This document shows positions 1 through 9,200 of a DNA stretch of 64,000 nt, one piece after another. The stretch comes from Gemmatirosa kalamazoonensis (GTDB taxonomy: Bacteria > Gemmatimonadota > Gemmatimonadetes > Gemmatimonadales > Gemmatimonadaceae): NCBI RefSeq assembly GCF_000522985.1, contig NZ_CP007128.1:2960220-3024219 (forward strand). Direction: 5' to 3'. Position numbers and translations under genes: made by a program. How positions within the stretch are numbered: the first letter of the stretch is position 1; the number at the start of each line of letters is the position of its first letter. The notes below the pieces were generated by a model. It searched no databases. It saw only the letters and a program-made list of their open reading frames with translations, and was not told the origin of the DNA.

Positions 1-912
1 CCGCACGCGTGGGTCGGCCTTCGCGTACGCGACGTCGGTGAGCAGGTTGACGAGCACGAACACGGCGCTCAGGAACAGCACCGACCCCTGGATGGCGGGC
101 AGATCGCGGCGGCTGATGGCGTTCACCACGTAGCGTCCGAGCCCCGGCCACGAGAAGATGGTCTCCGTCAGGATGCTGCCCGTGAGGTAGTACCCGAAGT
201 CGAGGCCGAGCACCGTGATGACGGGGATCAGCGCGTTGCGCAGGCCGTGGCGCATGACGACGGTGCGCTCCGCCAGGCCCTTCGCGCGCGCGGTGCGCAC
301 GAAGTCGCCGCCGAGCACTTCGAGCATCGCGGAGCGCGTGACGCGGGCGAGGAACGCGACCGACCGCATGCCCAACGCGAGCGCGGGGAGCACGAGGTAC
401 TTCACGCCGCCGTAGCCGCTCGGCGGCAGCCAGCGCAGCGTGACGGCGAACAGCAGCACGAACAGCAGCCCGACCCAGTAGACGGGGAACGAGATCCCGA
501 GGTACGCGCCGCCGAGCGCGAGCCGATCGACCCAGCCGCCGGGGCGGCGCGCGCTCAGCACGCCCAACGCGATGCCACTGATCGCGGCGAGCGTCATCGC
601 GGCGCCGGCGAGGAGCAGCGTCTTCGGGAACCGCTCCAGGACGTCGGCGGCGATGGGGCGGTTCGTGATGAACGACCGACCGAGGTCCCCGCGCACGACG
701 CCGCCGGCGTAGTGCGCGAACTGCTTCGGCAGCGGCTCGTCGAGATGCAGCTCGTGGCGCAGGCGCGCGATGGTCGCCGCGTCGGCGCGCTCGCCGACCA
801 TCTCCTGCACCGGGTCGCCGGGTGCGACGTAGAGCAGGAGGAAGACGACGATCAGGACGCCGATCAACGTCGGGATGGCGAGCAGCAGGCGCCGGAGCAG
901 GACGCCGAGCAT
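1..912 (-). CDS. DppB/GsiC-type ABC transporter permease (runs off left edge)
   Basis: This is an inner-membrane permease of a dipeptide/oligopeptide/nickel-type ABC importer (BPD_transp_1 family). The 304 visible residues start with a hydrophobic helix (residues 9-29). They include the family's cytoplasmic EAA-like loop at about 207-231 (RTARAKGLAERTVVMRHGLR), which docks on the ATPase. They reach the typical C-terminal DPRVR, so only a few residues can be missing beyond base 1. The ATG start lies 3 bases after the stop of the binding-protein gene, so the two are one transcription unit. The next genes of the operon, normally a DppC permease and ATPases, would lie outside the window. Substrate cannot be read from sequence. 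Confidence 0.93.
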   Translation of the reverse strand, partial: MLGVLLRRLLLAIPTLIGVLIVVFLLLYVAPGDPVQEMVGERADAATIARLRHELHLDEPLPKQFAHYAGGVVRGDLGRSFITNRPIAADVLERFPKTLLLAGAAMTLAAISGIALGVLSARRPGGWVDRLALGGAYLGISFPVYWVGLLFVLLFAVTLRWLPPSGYGGVKYLVLPALALGMRSVAFLARVTRSAMLEVLGGDFVRTARAKGLAERTVVMRHGLRNALIPVITVLGLDFGYYLTGSILTETIFSWPGLGRYVVNAISRRDLPAIQGSVLFLSAVFVLVNLLTDVAYAKADPRVR

Positions 913-915
913 CGG

Positions 916-2490
916 TCAGCGCGTACCCGCCGTCTCGATCCGCACGGCGTTGAGGGGCTGTCCGTTGAAGATCTGCGGCACCTGGAAGCCGCGGATCCAC
1001 GGCTGGATGGCGTACAGCTCGTTGTAGAAGAACAGGTACGCCATCGGCGCGTCGGCGAACGCGACGGAGTCGGCCTGGCGCGCGAGCCGCATGCGGAACG
1101 TCTCGTCCTGCGTGTGGCGCGCCGTCGTGACGAGCGAGTCGAACGTCGCGTTTCCATAGAACGAGACGTTGCCGCCGACGCCCTTGCTGGCCGAGTGCAG
1201 CAGCGGATAGAGGAAGGCGTCCGGGTCCGGGTAGTCGGCCCACCAGTCCTTCATGTACAGGTCGACCTGTCCGTTGCGCGCCGCCTCGCGCACGCTCGAC
1301 GCGTCGCGCTGCACGATCTTCGCGCGGATGCCGACCTTCGCGAGATAGCCCTGGATCGTCTGCGCGAGCCGCGCGAACGTGGCGTCCTGCGACGACCACA
1401 GCTCGACGTCGATCCCGTTCGCGTGGCCGGCGGCGGCGAGCAGCTGCTTCGCCTTCACCGTGTCGTACGGGTACGGGTCGCGCTGCGGGCCGCCGGAGTC
1501 GAGCGCCGGCGGGATGACGCCCGCGGCGAGGCGGCCGCGCCCCGCGATGAGGCGGTCGAGGATCGTCTTGCGGTCGATCGCGAGGTTGATCGCCTGCCTA
1601 ACGCGCGCGTCGGCGAGCGGGCCGCGCGTGGTGTTGATGGCGAGATAGTACAGGCGCAGCGCCGGCGCGCTCTGGAGCCGCGCGGCCTTGTCGTCGGTCT
1701 GCTCCCAGTTGCGCGTCTCCCCCTCGGCCACGGCGAGGATGTCGACGTTGCCGCTCTCGAACTCGGCCTGCGCCGTGCTCGGCTCGGGGATGATGCGCGC
1801 GATGAGCGTGTCGATGCCCGGCGCGCCGCCGAAGTAGCTCGCATTCTTCGCGAACTTCAGGTAGTCGTCGTGCTTCCACTCCACGAACTTCCACGGCCCC
1901 GTGCCGATCGGGTGCTGGCCGAAGTCGGCGCCCGCGTTCTCCGGCACGATCGACGCGACGGGCATGGCGAGGAACTTCGGGAAGATCGACAGCGGCTCGT
2001 GCAGCGTCACCTTCACCGTGCTGTCGTCGACCGCGGCGACGCCCTCGAGCGCCTTGGACTTGCCGCCGAGGAACGCGGCGGCGCCCTCGATCGGCTGCAG
2101 CGGCCAGGTCCGGCCGGCCGTCGAGCCAGGGGCGAGCACGCGGCGGAACGTCGCCACCACGGCGCGCGCCGTGAGCGGCGTGCCGTCGTGGAACTTGACC
2201 CCGGGCCGCAGGTGGAACGTGTACGTGCGCCCGTCGGGGCTGACCTCCCAGCGGGTGGCGAGCCCGGGGACGACGCGTGCGTCGGGCGTGAAGCGCGTGA
2301 GGCCGTCGAACACGTAGCTCACCGCGCGCCCCGTAGGCACGTCGGTGGAGAGCGACGGGTCGAGCGAGCGCGGGTCGTAGGTGTCGCGCGAGTCGACGAT
2401 GCTGCGCCGGTTCGCGGCGTCGGCGGTCCCGCCGCGGCAGCCGGCGAGGGTCGCGAGGGACAGGCCGGTGAGGACGAGGAGCCGACGCAT
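916..2490 (-). CDS. ABC peptide-importer substrate-binding lipoprotein (SBP_bac_5 family)
   Basis: This is a periplasmic solute-binding protein that delivers peptides or similar ligands to the DppB-type permease directly downstream. I chose the ATG at 2490 because it starts a clean lipoprotein signal: MRRLLVLTGLSLATLAGC puts the lipobox Cys at residue 18. A longer frame to 2631 would add 47 arginine-rich residues ahead of the signal and is rejected. The mature chain of about 506 residues carries the family hallmark around WEVSPDGRTYTFHLRPG and ...KFHDGTPL, and length is normal (524 aa). The family binds oligopeptides, heme, nickel chelates or sugars, so the ligand is unknown. The 208-bp region upstream is divergent from the GGDEF regulator. 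Confidence 0.93.
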   Translation of the reverse strand: MRRLLVLTGLSLATLAGCRGGTADAANRRSIVDSRDTYDPRSLDPSLSTDVPTGRAVSYVFDGLTRFTPDARVVPGLATRWEVSPDGRTYTFHLRPGVKFHDGTPLTARAVVATFRRVLAPGSTAGRTWPLQPIEGAAAFLGGKSKALEGVAAVDDSTVKVTLHEPLSIFPKFLAMPVASIVPENAGADFGQHPIGTGPWKFVEWKHDDYLKFAKNASYFGGAPGIDTLIARIIPEPSTAQAEFESGNVDILAVAEGETRNWEQTDDKAARLQSAPALRLYYLAINTTRGPLADARVRQAINLAIDRKTILDRLIAGRGRLAAGVIPPALDSGGPQRDPYPYDTVKAKQLLAAAGHANGIDVELWSSQDATFARLAQTIQGYLAKVGIRAKIVQRDASSVREAARNGQVDLYMKDWWADYPDPDAFLYPLLHSASKGVGGNVSFYGNATFDSLVTTARHTQDETFRMRLARQADSVAFADAPMAYLFFYNELYAIQPWIRGFQVPQIFNGQPLNAVRIETAGTR

Positions 2491-2536
2491 CGGGTCTTGG
2501 CGGATCACGGCGGAGCGGGGCGGGTACGCGGGTGAC

Positions 2537-2562
2537 GCGGACTGCGCGGACTGCGCGGACTG
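2537..2562. repeat. Short tandem repeat, 9-bp unit GCGGACTGC, about 2.9 copies
   Basis: Three near-perfect copies of GCGGACTGC lie in the divergent spacer between the binding-protein gene (start 2490, -) and the regulator gene (start 2699, +). No matching inverted arm is present, unlike the larger spacer elements of this window. It may be a relic of such an element or a binding-site array; nothing in sequence decides. Confidence 0.6.
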
Positions 2563-2635
2563 AATGGTGCTGAACGTGCCGTGCGCGGCGTCACGGCGTG
2601 ACGCACGACGCCTCGTCCGCAACTCCCGCACCCGG

Positions 2636-2664
2636 TTGACATAACCCGATCGGGCGCGAGAACT
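2636..2664 (+). promoter_or_regulatory. Possible sigma-70 promoter for the GGDEF regulator
   Basis: A perfect TTGACA stands at 2636-2641. The -10 region 17 bases on (2659-2664, AGAACT) is poor, so only the -35 element is persuasive. A short dyad, CGTCAC-GGC-GTGACG, lies about 45 bases upstream near 2590-2605 and could be an operator. The gene starts with GTG at 2699. Confidence 0.35.
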
Positions 2665-2698
2665 TACCCGCTCTTACATCAGGCCGTCAACGAGCGAC

Positions 2699-3619
2699 GT
2701 GAGCTTTCTCCTCTACGCCGACGACCATGAGCACATGCGGCTCATGGTCCGCGATGTCCTGCAGGCGTCGGGTCACGAGGTCGCCCTCGCCGTCGACGGC
2801 GCGTCGGCGCTGGCATGTGTGCGCGAGCGGGAGCCCGACCTGCTCATCCTCGACGTCTCCATGCCGGGGCTCTCGGGCTACGAGGTGTGCCGTGTGGTGA
2901 AGTCCAACCCGTTCACGGCGCGCGTGCCGGTGCTCATGCTCACCGGCGAGGCCGACGTCGACGCGAAGGTCACTGGCTTCGAGGCGGGCGCCGACGACTA
3001 TCTCACGAAGCCGTTCGACCCGCGCGAGCTGCGGGCGCGCGTCGGCGCGCTGCTGCGCATCGTGCAGCGCGAGGGGGAGCGCAACCCGACGAGCGGGCTC
3101 CCCGGCGGCCGCGCGATCGAGGAGGCGATCACCCGCCGCATCGACGCGGACCAGGCGTTCGCGGTCGGCTATCTCGACATCGACCACTTCAAGCCGTTCA
3201 ACGACGTGTTCGGGTTCGCGGCCGCCGACGCCGTCATCCGCGCGACCGGCGAGGCGCTGCGCGACGTGGTGCGCGACGCGGGCGGGGCGGGGGACTTCGT
3301 GGGCCACATCGGCGGCGACGACTTCCTGCTCGTGACCGAGGCGGACCGCGGCGAGGCGATGGCGCGGCTGTGCGTGCGCCGCTTCCGCGCGCTCGTGCGT
3401 CGGATCGTCGGCCCCGACGTCGCCGCGCGCGGCTCGTTCACCGCGGCGGACCGCGACGGCGCCGAGCGGACGTTCCGGCTGTCGAGCCTCTCGGCGGCGG
3501 TGCTCGTCGTCGCGCCGGCGCGCTACGAGTCGGCCGTCGCGCTCGGGGAGCGCGCCGCGGAGCTGAAGCGCCGCGCGAAGCATGCGGGCGGCGACACCGT
3601 GCTCGTCGACACTCTCTAG
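2699..3619 (+). CDS. Response regulator with GGDEF (diguanylate cyclase) output domain
   Basis: The protein is a receiver domain fused to a GGDEF domain, 306 aa. REC (about 3-120) has the acidic pair D8-D9, phospho-acceptor D52 in LILDVSMPGLSG and the Lys of LTKPFDP (K104). The GGDEF part (about 130-300) has the substrate-binding stretch DIDHFKPFND and the active-site motif GGDDF at 205-209. That form keeps the two acidic positions, so c-di-GMP synthesis is plausible. No RxxD inhibitory site is evident immediately upstream of the motif. The partner kinase is unknown. The gene is single, with a weak promoter in the upstream spacer, and is followed 9 bases later by a small membrane-protein gene. 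Confidence 0.9.
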   Translation: MSFLLYADDHEHMRLMVRDVLQASGHEVALAVDGASALACVREREPDLLILDVSMPGLSGYEVCRVVKSNPFTARVPVLMLTGEADVDAKVTGFEAGADDYLTKPFDPRELRARVGALLRIVQREGERNPTSGLPGGRAIEEAITRRIDADQAFAVGYLDIDHFKPFNDVFGFAAADAVIRATGEALRDVVRDAGGAGDFVGHIGGDDFLLVTEADRGEAMARLCVRRFRALVRRIVGPDVAARGSFTAADRDGAERTFRLSSLSAAVLVVAPARYESAVALGERAAELKRRAKHAGGDTVLVDTL

Positions 3620-3628
3620 ATTCCTCAC

Positions 3629-3955
3629 GTGCCTTCGCGTTCCGTTCCTCCGTCCGCCGACCGCGCCGCGCGTCCGGCGCTTCCGTCCGCCCCCGCCGAG
3701 TCGGCGGTGCGCGCACGTCGCGCCGTGCGCGGCGAGTTCGAGCCGGCGTACGTCACGCGCAAGCGCCTAACGCCGCGCGAGCTGATCGCCGCCGCGGGCG
3801 TGGGGCTCGGGCTGGGGCTCGCCTGCTTCTACGTGGCGAAGGTGTGGATCGAGCGCTCCGACGTGCTGCCACCGCCGCCGCCCCCGCCGGCCGACGACGA
3901 CGCGCCGCGCGGCGCGATGAACCGTACGGTCACGCCGCGGCGCGCGGCGCCGTGA
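3629..3955 (+). CDS. Small single-span membrane protein, unknown
   Basis: I do not recognise this 108-aa protein. It has an Ala/Pro/Arg-rich N-terminal arm (1-50) and one hydrophobic helix (about 53-70, ELIAAAGVGLGLGLACFYVA). A run of seven prolines follows at about 80-87, then an acidic/basic tail. The layout suggests one membrane pass with a short periplasmic tail. The GTG start at 3629 fits right after the regulator's stop. Its TGA overlaps the GTG start of the Omp85 gene (GTGA at 3952-3955), so translation of the two is probably coupled. That suggests, but does not show, a role in outer-membrane assembly. Confidence 0.7.
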   Translation: MPSRSVPPSADRAARPALPSAPAESAVRARRAVRGEFEPAYVTRKRLTPRELIAAAGVGLGLGLACFYVAKVWIERSDVLPPPPPPPADDDAPRGAMNRTVTPRRAAP

Positions 3956-6198
3956 GGCAGCGCCGCCGCGGCGCGCTGCGGCTCGCGCATTCTGCGCTCT
4001 TCGCGCACCTCGCGCTCGGGTCGCTGGCGACGCTCGCCGGCACGCGCGCGGTCGCGGCACAGGACATCACCTGCCAGCCCGGCGACCGCGAGGTGCGCTC
4101 GCTGCGCTTCGCCGGCAACCGCGCGTTCTCCGACGTCGAGCTGTCGCGCGTCGTCGTCACCACGCCCTCGTCGGCGGCGAGCCGGCTGCGCGTCATCGGC
4201 ACGCGCCACTGCCTGGACCCCGACGAGTTCCCGCGCGACGTCATCCGCCTGGAGGCGTACTATCGAAAGCGCGGCTACACGCAGGCGACGGTGGACACGA
4301 CCGTGCGCACCGTGAACGGCGATGCGCGGCGCGTCGACGTCACGTTCCGCGTGGCCGAGGGCACGCCGCTGCGGCTGGACCGTCTCACGATCACCGGGAT
4401 GGCCGGCGTGCGCGACTCCGCGCGCGCGCTGCGCAACGTGCCGGTGCAGCCGGGCGAGCCGTTCGACCGCGCGGCGCTCGAAGCGTTCCGCGACACGATC
4501 GTGCAGCGCCTGCACAACAGCGGCTACCTGCGCGCCGACGCGCTGTTCTCGTGGAGCACGATCGACTCCATCACGGCGCGCATCGACGTGCAGCCCGGCC
4601 CGTTCACGCGCATCGGCGCGGTGGTCGTGCGCTTCGACACGGCGGCCGGCGGTCGGCCGCACATCCCGGAGAGCGTCGTGCGACGCACGATCGGCGTGCG
4701 CCCCGGCGATCCGTACAGCGCCTCCGACATCATCGCCGCGCAGCGGGCGCTCTATCAGACCGACGCGTACCGCCGCGTCGAGGTGCGCGTCGACACCGTG
4801 GGGCAGCCGGACACGCTCGTCACGCTCGTCGTCGGGCTGCAGGAGGGCGATCTGTACGCGGCGCGTCTCTCCGCGGGATGGGCGACGCTCGACTGCTTCC
4901 GCACGCAGGCCGACTTCACCGACCGCTACTTCGTGCCGTACGCGCAGCACCTCGACCTGCAGGCGCGGCTGTCGAAGATCGGCAAGGGCGAGCCGCTCGG
5001 CTTCGCCCCGGATCTGTGCCCGCAGGCGCGGAGCGATCCGTTCAGCGACAAGGTGAACTACTATCTCGGCGCGACGCTCGCGCAGCCGACGTTCTTCCGC
5101 CTCAATCGCGTGCCGACGCTCACGCTGTTCTCGTCGCGCACGTCGGAGTACAAGGCGTACCGGCGCGAGACGACGGTCGGCGCGCTGTTCTCGCTCGCGA
5201 GCCGCACGGGCACGCGCCTGCCGAGCACTCTCACGTACCAGTTCGAGGTCGGACGCACGGAGGCGGATCCGGCGCTGTTCTGCCAGGTGTTCTCGGCCTG
5301 CAACGCGGCGGCGCGCGACGCGCTGTCGGGGAACCGGCCGCTCGGCGCGTTGGGCTACACCATCCTGCGCGACCGCACCGACGACGCGCTCGCGCCGACG
5401 CGCGGCTCGCTGCAGCGGCTGAACGTGCGGCACTCGTCGATGTTCACCGGCTCCGACGTGACGCAGCGGTTCACGAAGCTCGTCACCGACGCGAGCTGGT
5501 ACTGGAACCTCGGCGACCAGAACCAGCTCATCGCGCACGTGCAGCTCGGGAGCCTGCTGGGGCAGGAGCGCAACCGCGCGCCGCAGCAGGAGCGGCTCTA
5601 CGCCGGCGGGCCGACGTCGGTGCGCGGCTTCCGGCAGAACGAGCTCGGGCCGGCGGTCTATCTGCTGGACGTGAACGCGGCCTACGACACCGTGCGCGTG
5701 CACGCCGACACGGTGTACCTGCGCGACACGCTGCCCGCGCGCCCCGAGCGCACCATCCCGACGGGGGGCAACTCGCTCGTCGTGGGGAACCTGGAGCTCC
5801 AGCTCAGGAGCCCGGTGCTGCCGGAGCTCCTGCAGCTCGCACTGTTCACCGACGCCGGGGAAGTGTGGGACCGCGGGAACTCGGCGGCCGCGTTCCGCGG
5901 GCTCCGCGTGACCCCGGGCTTGGGCGTGCGGGTGAAGTCGCTCTTCGGTGTCATCCGACTCGATCTGGGGTACAACCCGTACGCCCTGCGCGAGGGGCCG
6001 GCGTACGTCATCAAGCCGACGGAGCGAGGGCAGGGGCTGTACTGCGTGAGCCCCGGCAACACGATCCCGGTCACGAACGTCGGCGCCGAGCTGCCGACGG
6101 AGGGTCCCGGCACCTGCCCGGCGACCTTCCAGCCGATCGCCGAGCGGGGTTTCTTGAAGAGGCTCAACCCCAGCATCTGGATCGGGAACGCGTTCTAG
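3952..6198 (+). CDS. Omp85/TamA-like outer-membrane assembly protein (POTRA plus barrel)
   Basis: This is an Omp85-superfamily protein that inserts or exports proteins at the outer membrane. The 748-aa product starts at a GTG that overlaps the previous stop. It begins with a signal peptide ending at ...AVAAQ (about residue 37). Several POTRA-like repeats follow (about 40-330, e.g. VRSLRFAGNRAFSD and LRLDRLTITGM), then a 16-strand-type surface-antigen barrel with the VRGFRQNELGP turn. The chain ends in Phe (WIGNAF), the usual barrel signal. The giant TamB gene follows directly, so it most likely acts as the TamA partner rather than as the main BamA. That is inference from gene order. Confidence 0.88.
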   Translation: MRQRRRGALRLAHSALFAHLALGSLATLAGTRAVAAQDITCQPGDREVRSLRFAGNRAFSDVELSRVVVTTPSSAASRLRVIGTRHCLDPDEFPRDVIRLEAYYRKRGYTQATVDTTVRTVNGDARRVDVTFRVAEGTPLRLDRLTITGMAGVRDSARALRNVPVQPGEPFDRAALEAFRDTIVQRLHNSGYLRADALFSWSTIDSITARIDVQPGPFTRIGAVVVRFDTAAGGRPHIPESVVRRTIGVRPGDPYSASDIIAAQRALYQTDAYRRVEVRVDTVGQPDTLVTLVVGLQEGDLYAARLSAGWATLDCFRTQADFTDRYFVPYAQHLDLQARLSKIGKGEPLGFAPDLCPQARSDPFSDKVNYYLGATLAQPTFFRLNRVPTLTLFSSRTSEYKAYRRETTVGALFSLASRTGTRLPSTLTYQFEVGRTEADPALFCQVFSACNAAARDALSGNRPLGALGYTILRDRTDDALAPTRGSLQRLNVRHSSMFTGSDVTQRFTKLVTDASWYWNLGDQNQLIAHVQLGSLLGQERNRAPQQERLYAGGPTSVRGFRQNELGPAVYLLDVNAAYDTVRVHADTVYLRDTLPARPERTIPTGGNSLVVGNLELQLRSPVLPELLQLALFTDAGEVWDRGNSAAAFRGLRVTPGLGVRVKSLFGVIRLDLGYNPYALREGPAYVIKPTERGQGLYCVSPGNTIPVTNVGAELPTEGPGTCPATFQPIAERGFLKRLNPSIWIGNAF

Positions 6199-6203
6199 CT
6201 GCC

Positions 6204-6261
6204 TGGCTGCGTGGCTGCGTGGACGTGTCGTTACGCAGCCACGCAGCCACGCAGCCACGCA
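6204..6261. repeat. Spacer palindrome of 8-bp words (TGGCTGCG)
   Basis: The gap between the Omp85 gene and tamB holds TGGCTGCG-type tandem words (6204-6222) facing their reverse complement (6233-6261). In RNA this folds into a long GC-rich stem with a loop of about 10 bases. It ends ten bases before the tamB ATG, and no Shine-Dalgarno sequence is visible between. It belongs to the architecture seen in many spacers here. Confidence 0.85.
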
Positions 6262-6271
6262 CCATTCATTC

Positions 6272-9200
6272 ATGTCGCGCCGCAAGCTCGTCGCCCTCGT
6301 CAGCGCCGCCTTCCTCCTCGCCGTGTTGGTCGGTGTGGTGGCGCTCGTCGTGGGCGTGACGCAGACGGGGACGGGGCAGGACTACATCCGCCACGTCGTC
6401 ACCGACCAGATCGCGCCGCGGCTGCAGGGGAAGCTGTACGTCGGCCGCATCAGCGGCAGCTTCTTCGACGGCGTGACGGTGGACTCGGTGGAGCTGCGCG
6501 GGCCCGACGACTCGCTCGTCGCGGCGGTGGGGCGCATCCGCGTGTGGTACGACGTGCGCGACCTCGTGGACAAGCGCGTGCTCGTGAAGCGGCTGGAGCT
6601 CGACCGCCCGGTCGTGCACCTCACGCAGTACGAGGACATGAGCTGGAACTACAAGACCGTGCTCAAGCCGCAGCCCGCCGGCCCGAAGCGGACGCAGCGC
6701 GGATGGGGCGACTTCATCGTCGCCGACTCGGTGCGCATCCGCGGCGGCCAGTTCCTCCTCACGCTGCCGTGGCATCCGGCGGACTCGCTCAGGGGCACGC
6801 GTCGCGACTCGGCGATCGCGTACAACACGCGCCGTAGGGACGCCGAGATCCGGCGCCGCGCCGACGGCTTCGGGCGCACCTACCGGTGGACCGGCATCGA
6901 CCTCGCGCTGTCGCACATGAGCCTCGCGGAGCCCGACAGCGCCGCGAAGACGTTCGCCGTGGAGCGGCTGAACGTGGACGAGAGCGATCCGCCGTTCGTG
7001 TGGCGCGACGTGCGCGGCGCGGTGCGGATCGAGCAGGACACACTGCGCGCGCGCATCGCGCACTTCGATCTCCCGGGCTCCACGGGCAGTGGCACGGCGC
7101 ACGTGGTGTGGGGGAGCGGGCTGCCGACGCGCTACGACATCCGCGTCGTCGGCGACTCGGTGTCGCTGCAGGACGTCGCGTGGGTGTACCCGACGCTCCC
7201 GCGCACGGGCGGCGGCTCGATGCTGCTGCGCATCGTGAACGACCCGAAGAACCTCCGCGTACTGCAGTACGCCGTGTCGAAGATGGACGTGCGCACGACG
7301 AAGTCGCACCTCACCGGCGACGTCACGTTCGCCGTGGGCGGCCCGGTGCTCGGCGTGAAGGACGTCGTGATGACCGCGCAGCCGGTGAACTGGGACCTGC
7401 TGCGCGTCATCAACGGCAAGCCGTTCCCGTACGACTTCCAGGGGAACCTCACGGGCACGGTGCGCGCGCGCGGCGGGCCGGTGAACCGGTTCAACATCGA
7501 CGACGCGCGCCTGGCGTACGACGACGCACACGTGCCCGGCGCGGTGTCGCGGTTCACGGGGCGCGGGCAGGTGGACATCCTGTTCCCCGCGTTCACCGTG
7601 TTCCGCGGCTTCGACCTGAACGTCGACCGGCTCGACCTGCGGACGCCGCGCGCGCTGAACAAGAGCTTCCCGCCGTTAGGCGGCTGGGTGGAGGGGCGCG
7701 CGCGGCTCGACTCGCTGTGGCTCGACGTGCGCGTCTCGAACGCGGACGTCACGCACCACGATGGGCCGGCACCGCCGAACCACTTCACCGGCGGCGGGCG
7801 TGTCACGATCGGCGACAAGTTCCTCACCTACGATCTCGCGCTGCAGGCCGCGCCGCTGTCGCTCACGACGCTCGCCCGTTCGTATCCCACGCTGCCCGCG
7901 CGCGGCCTGCTCACCGGGCCCATGGAGCTGAAGGGGACGGTGGACGACCTGTACGTGAAGACGACGCTCACCGGCGACGCCGGCACGCTCGCGTACGAGG
8001 GGATGGTGGACTCGTTCGAGCCGTCGTACGCGCTGCGCGGACGCGGCACGGCGACGGGGCTCGACCTGCGCACGCTGCTCGGCGCCGCGTCGGCGCCCGC
8101 GGGATCGGCCGCGAGCCGCACGCCGGCGACGTCGCTCACGTTCGGCTACGACGCCGACGTGCGCGGCAGCAGCCTCGCCGACCTCGCCGGCTCGCTCACG
8201 ATGGACCTGTCGCGGTCGCGCATCGACAGCCTGCGCCTGCGCAGCGGCATCGCGCGCCTCGGGTTCGGCGACGGGCGGCTGCGCGTCGACTCGCTGGCGC
8301 TCGAGTCGGCGGCGTTCGACCTCTCGGCGCGCGGCGCGCTCGGGCTCGCGCCGGGCGCGCGCGACTCGCTCCGCTTCACCGCGTCGGCCGACTCGTTAGG
8401 CGGCCTGCGACGCTACCTCGTCTCCGGCCCGACGGCGGCGGAGGACTCGCTCGCCGGCTCGCTCTCCGTCGCCGGCACGGCGGTCGGGACGATCGACACG
8501 AGCGCGGCGTCGCTCGGGCTCGTGGTCGACGCGCGGGTGCGCGGGCGCGGGCTCGCGCGCCGCACGTTCTTCGCCTCGTCGCTCGATGGGCGCGTGCGCG
8601 TGGACGACGCGATGCGGCATCCGTTCGTCGACGCGCGCTTCGACGCCGACTCGGTGGGGCTCGGGAAGCTGCGGCTCGGGTTCGCGCAGGCGACGTACGT
8701 GACGGACACCAGCGCCTCGGCGCCGCGGGAATGCACCGTCGCGCGTTCGATCGGTGCGGCGGGTCGGTCGCCGCTGCCGAACCTTGGGCGAAGGGGGGGG
8801 GCCCTCCCCAGGGAACTACGATCCGCGACGACCGCGAACGCCGCGTCGCCGGCCGAGCCGGCCGAGCCGGCCGTCCAGTGCGGGCGGTTCGCGGTGCGCG
8901 CGCTCTCCGACTCCGGGCCCGCCGTCGCCGTCGCCGGCAGCACCGCGATCGGCGACGACACGACGCGCGTCGTCGTCGACTCGGCGCGGCTCGGCCTCAC
9001 GCCGGGGCACGCCTACCGCCTGACCGCGCCGGCGCGCGTCGTCATGACGACGGCGGGGAACACGACGGCGCTCGACACGCTGACGCTGCGCGACGAGATC
9101 GGCGCGCAGCTCTCGGTGGCGGGGCTGCTGCAGGACACCGGCGCGGTGTACGGGCTGCTCGCCGTCGAGCGCGTGCCGCTCGGTGATCTGCTGCAGCTCG

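Noticed and set aside
247-2535. Very long open frames antisense to real genes (for example 247-2535, 3829-6285, 9347-10399, 12936-15101, 47209-50151)
   Set aside because: They are Arg/Ala/Val/Glu-rich mirror images of GC-biased codons with no domain pattern. The opposite strand carries recognisable proteins.
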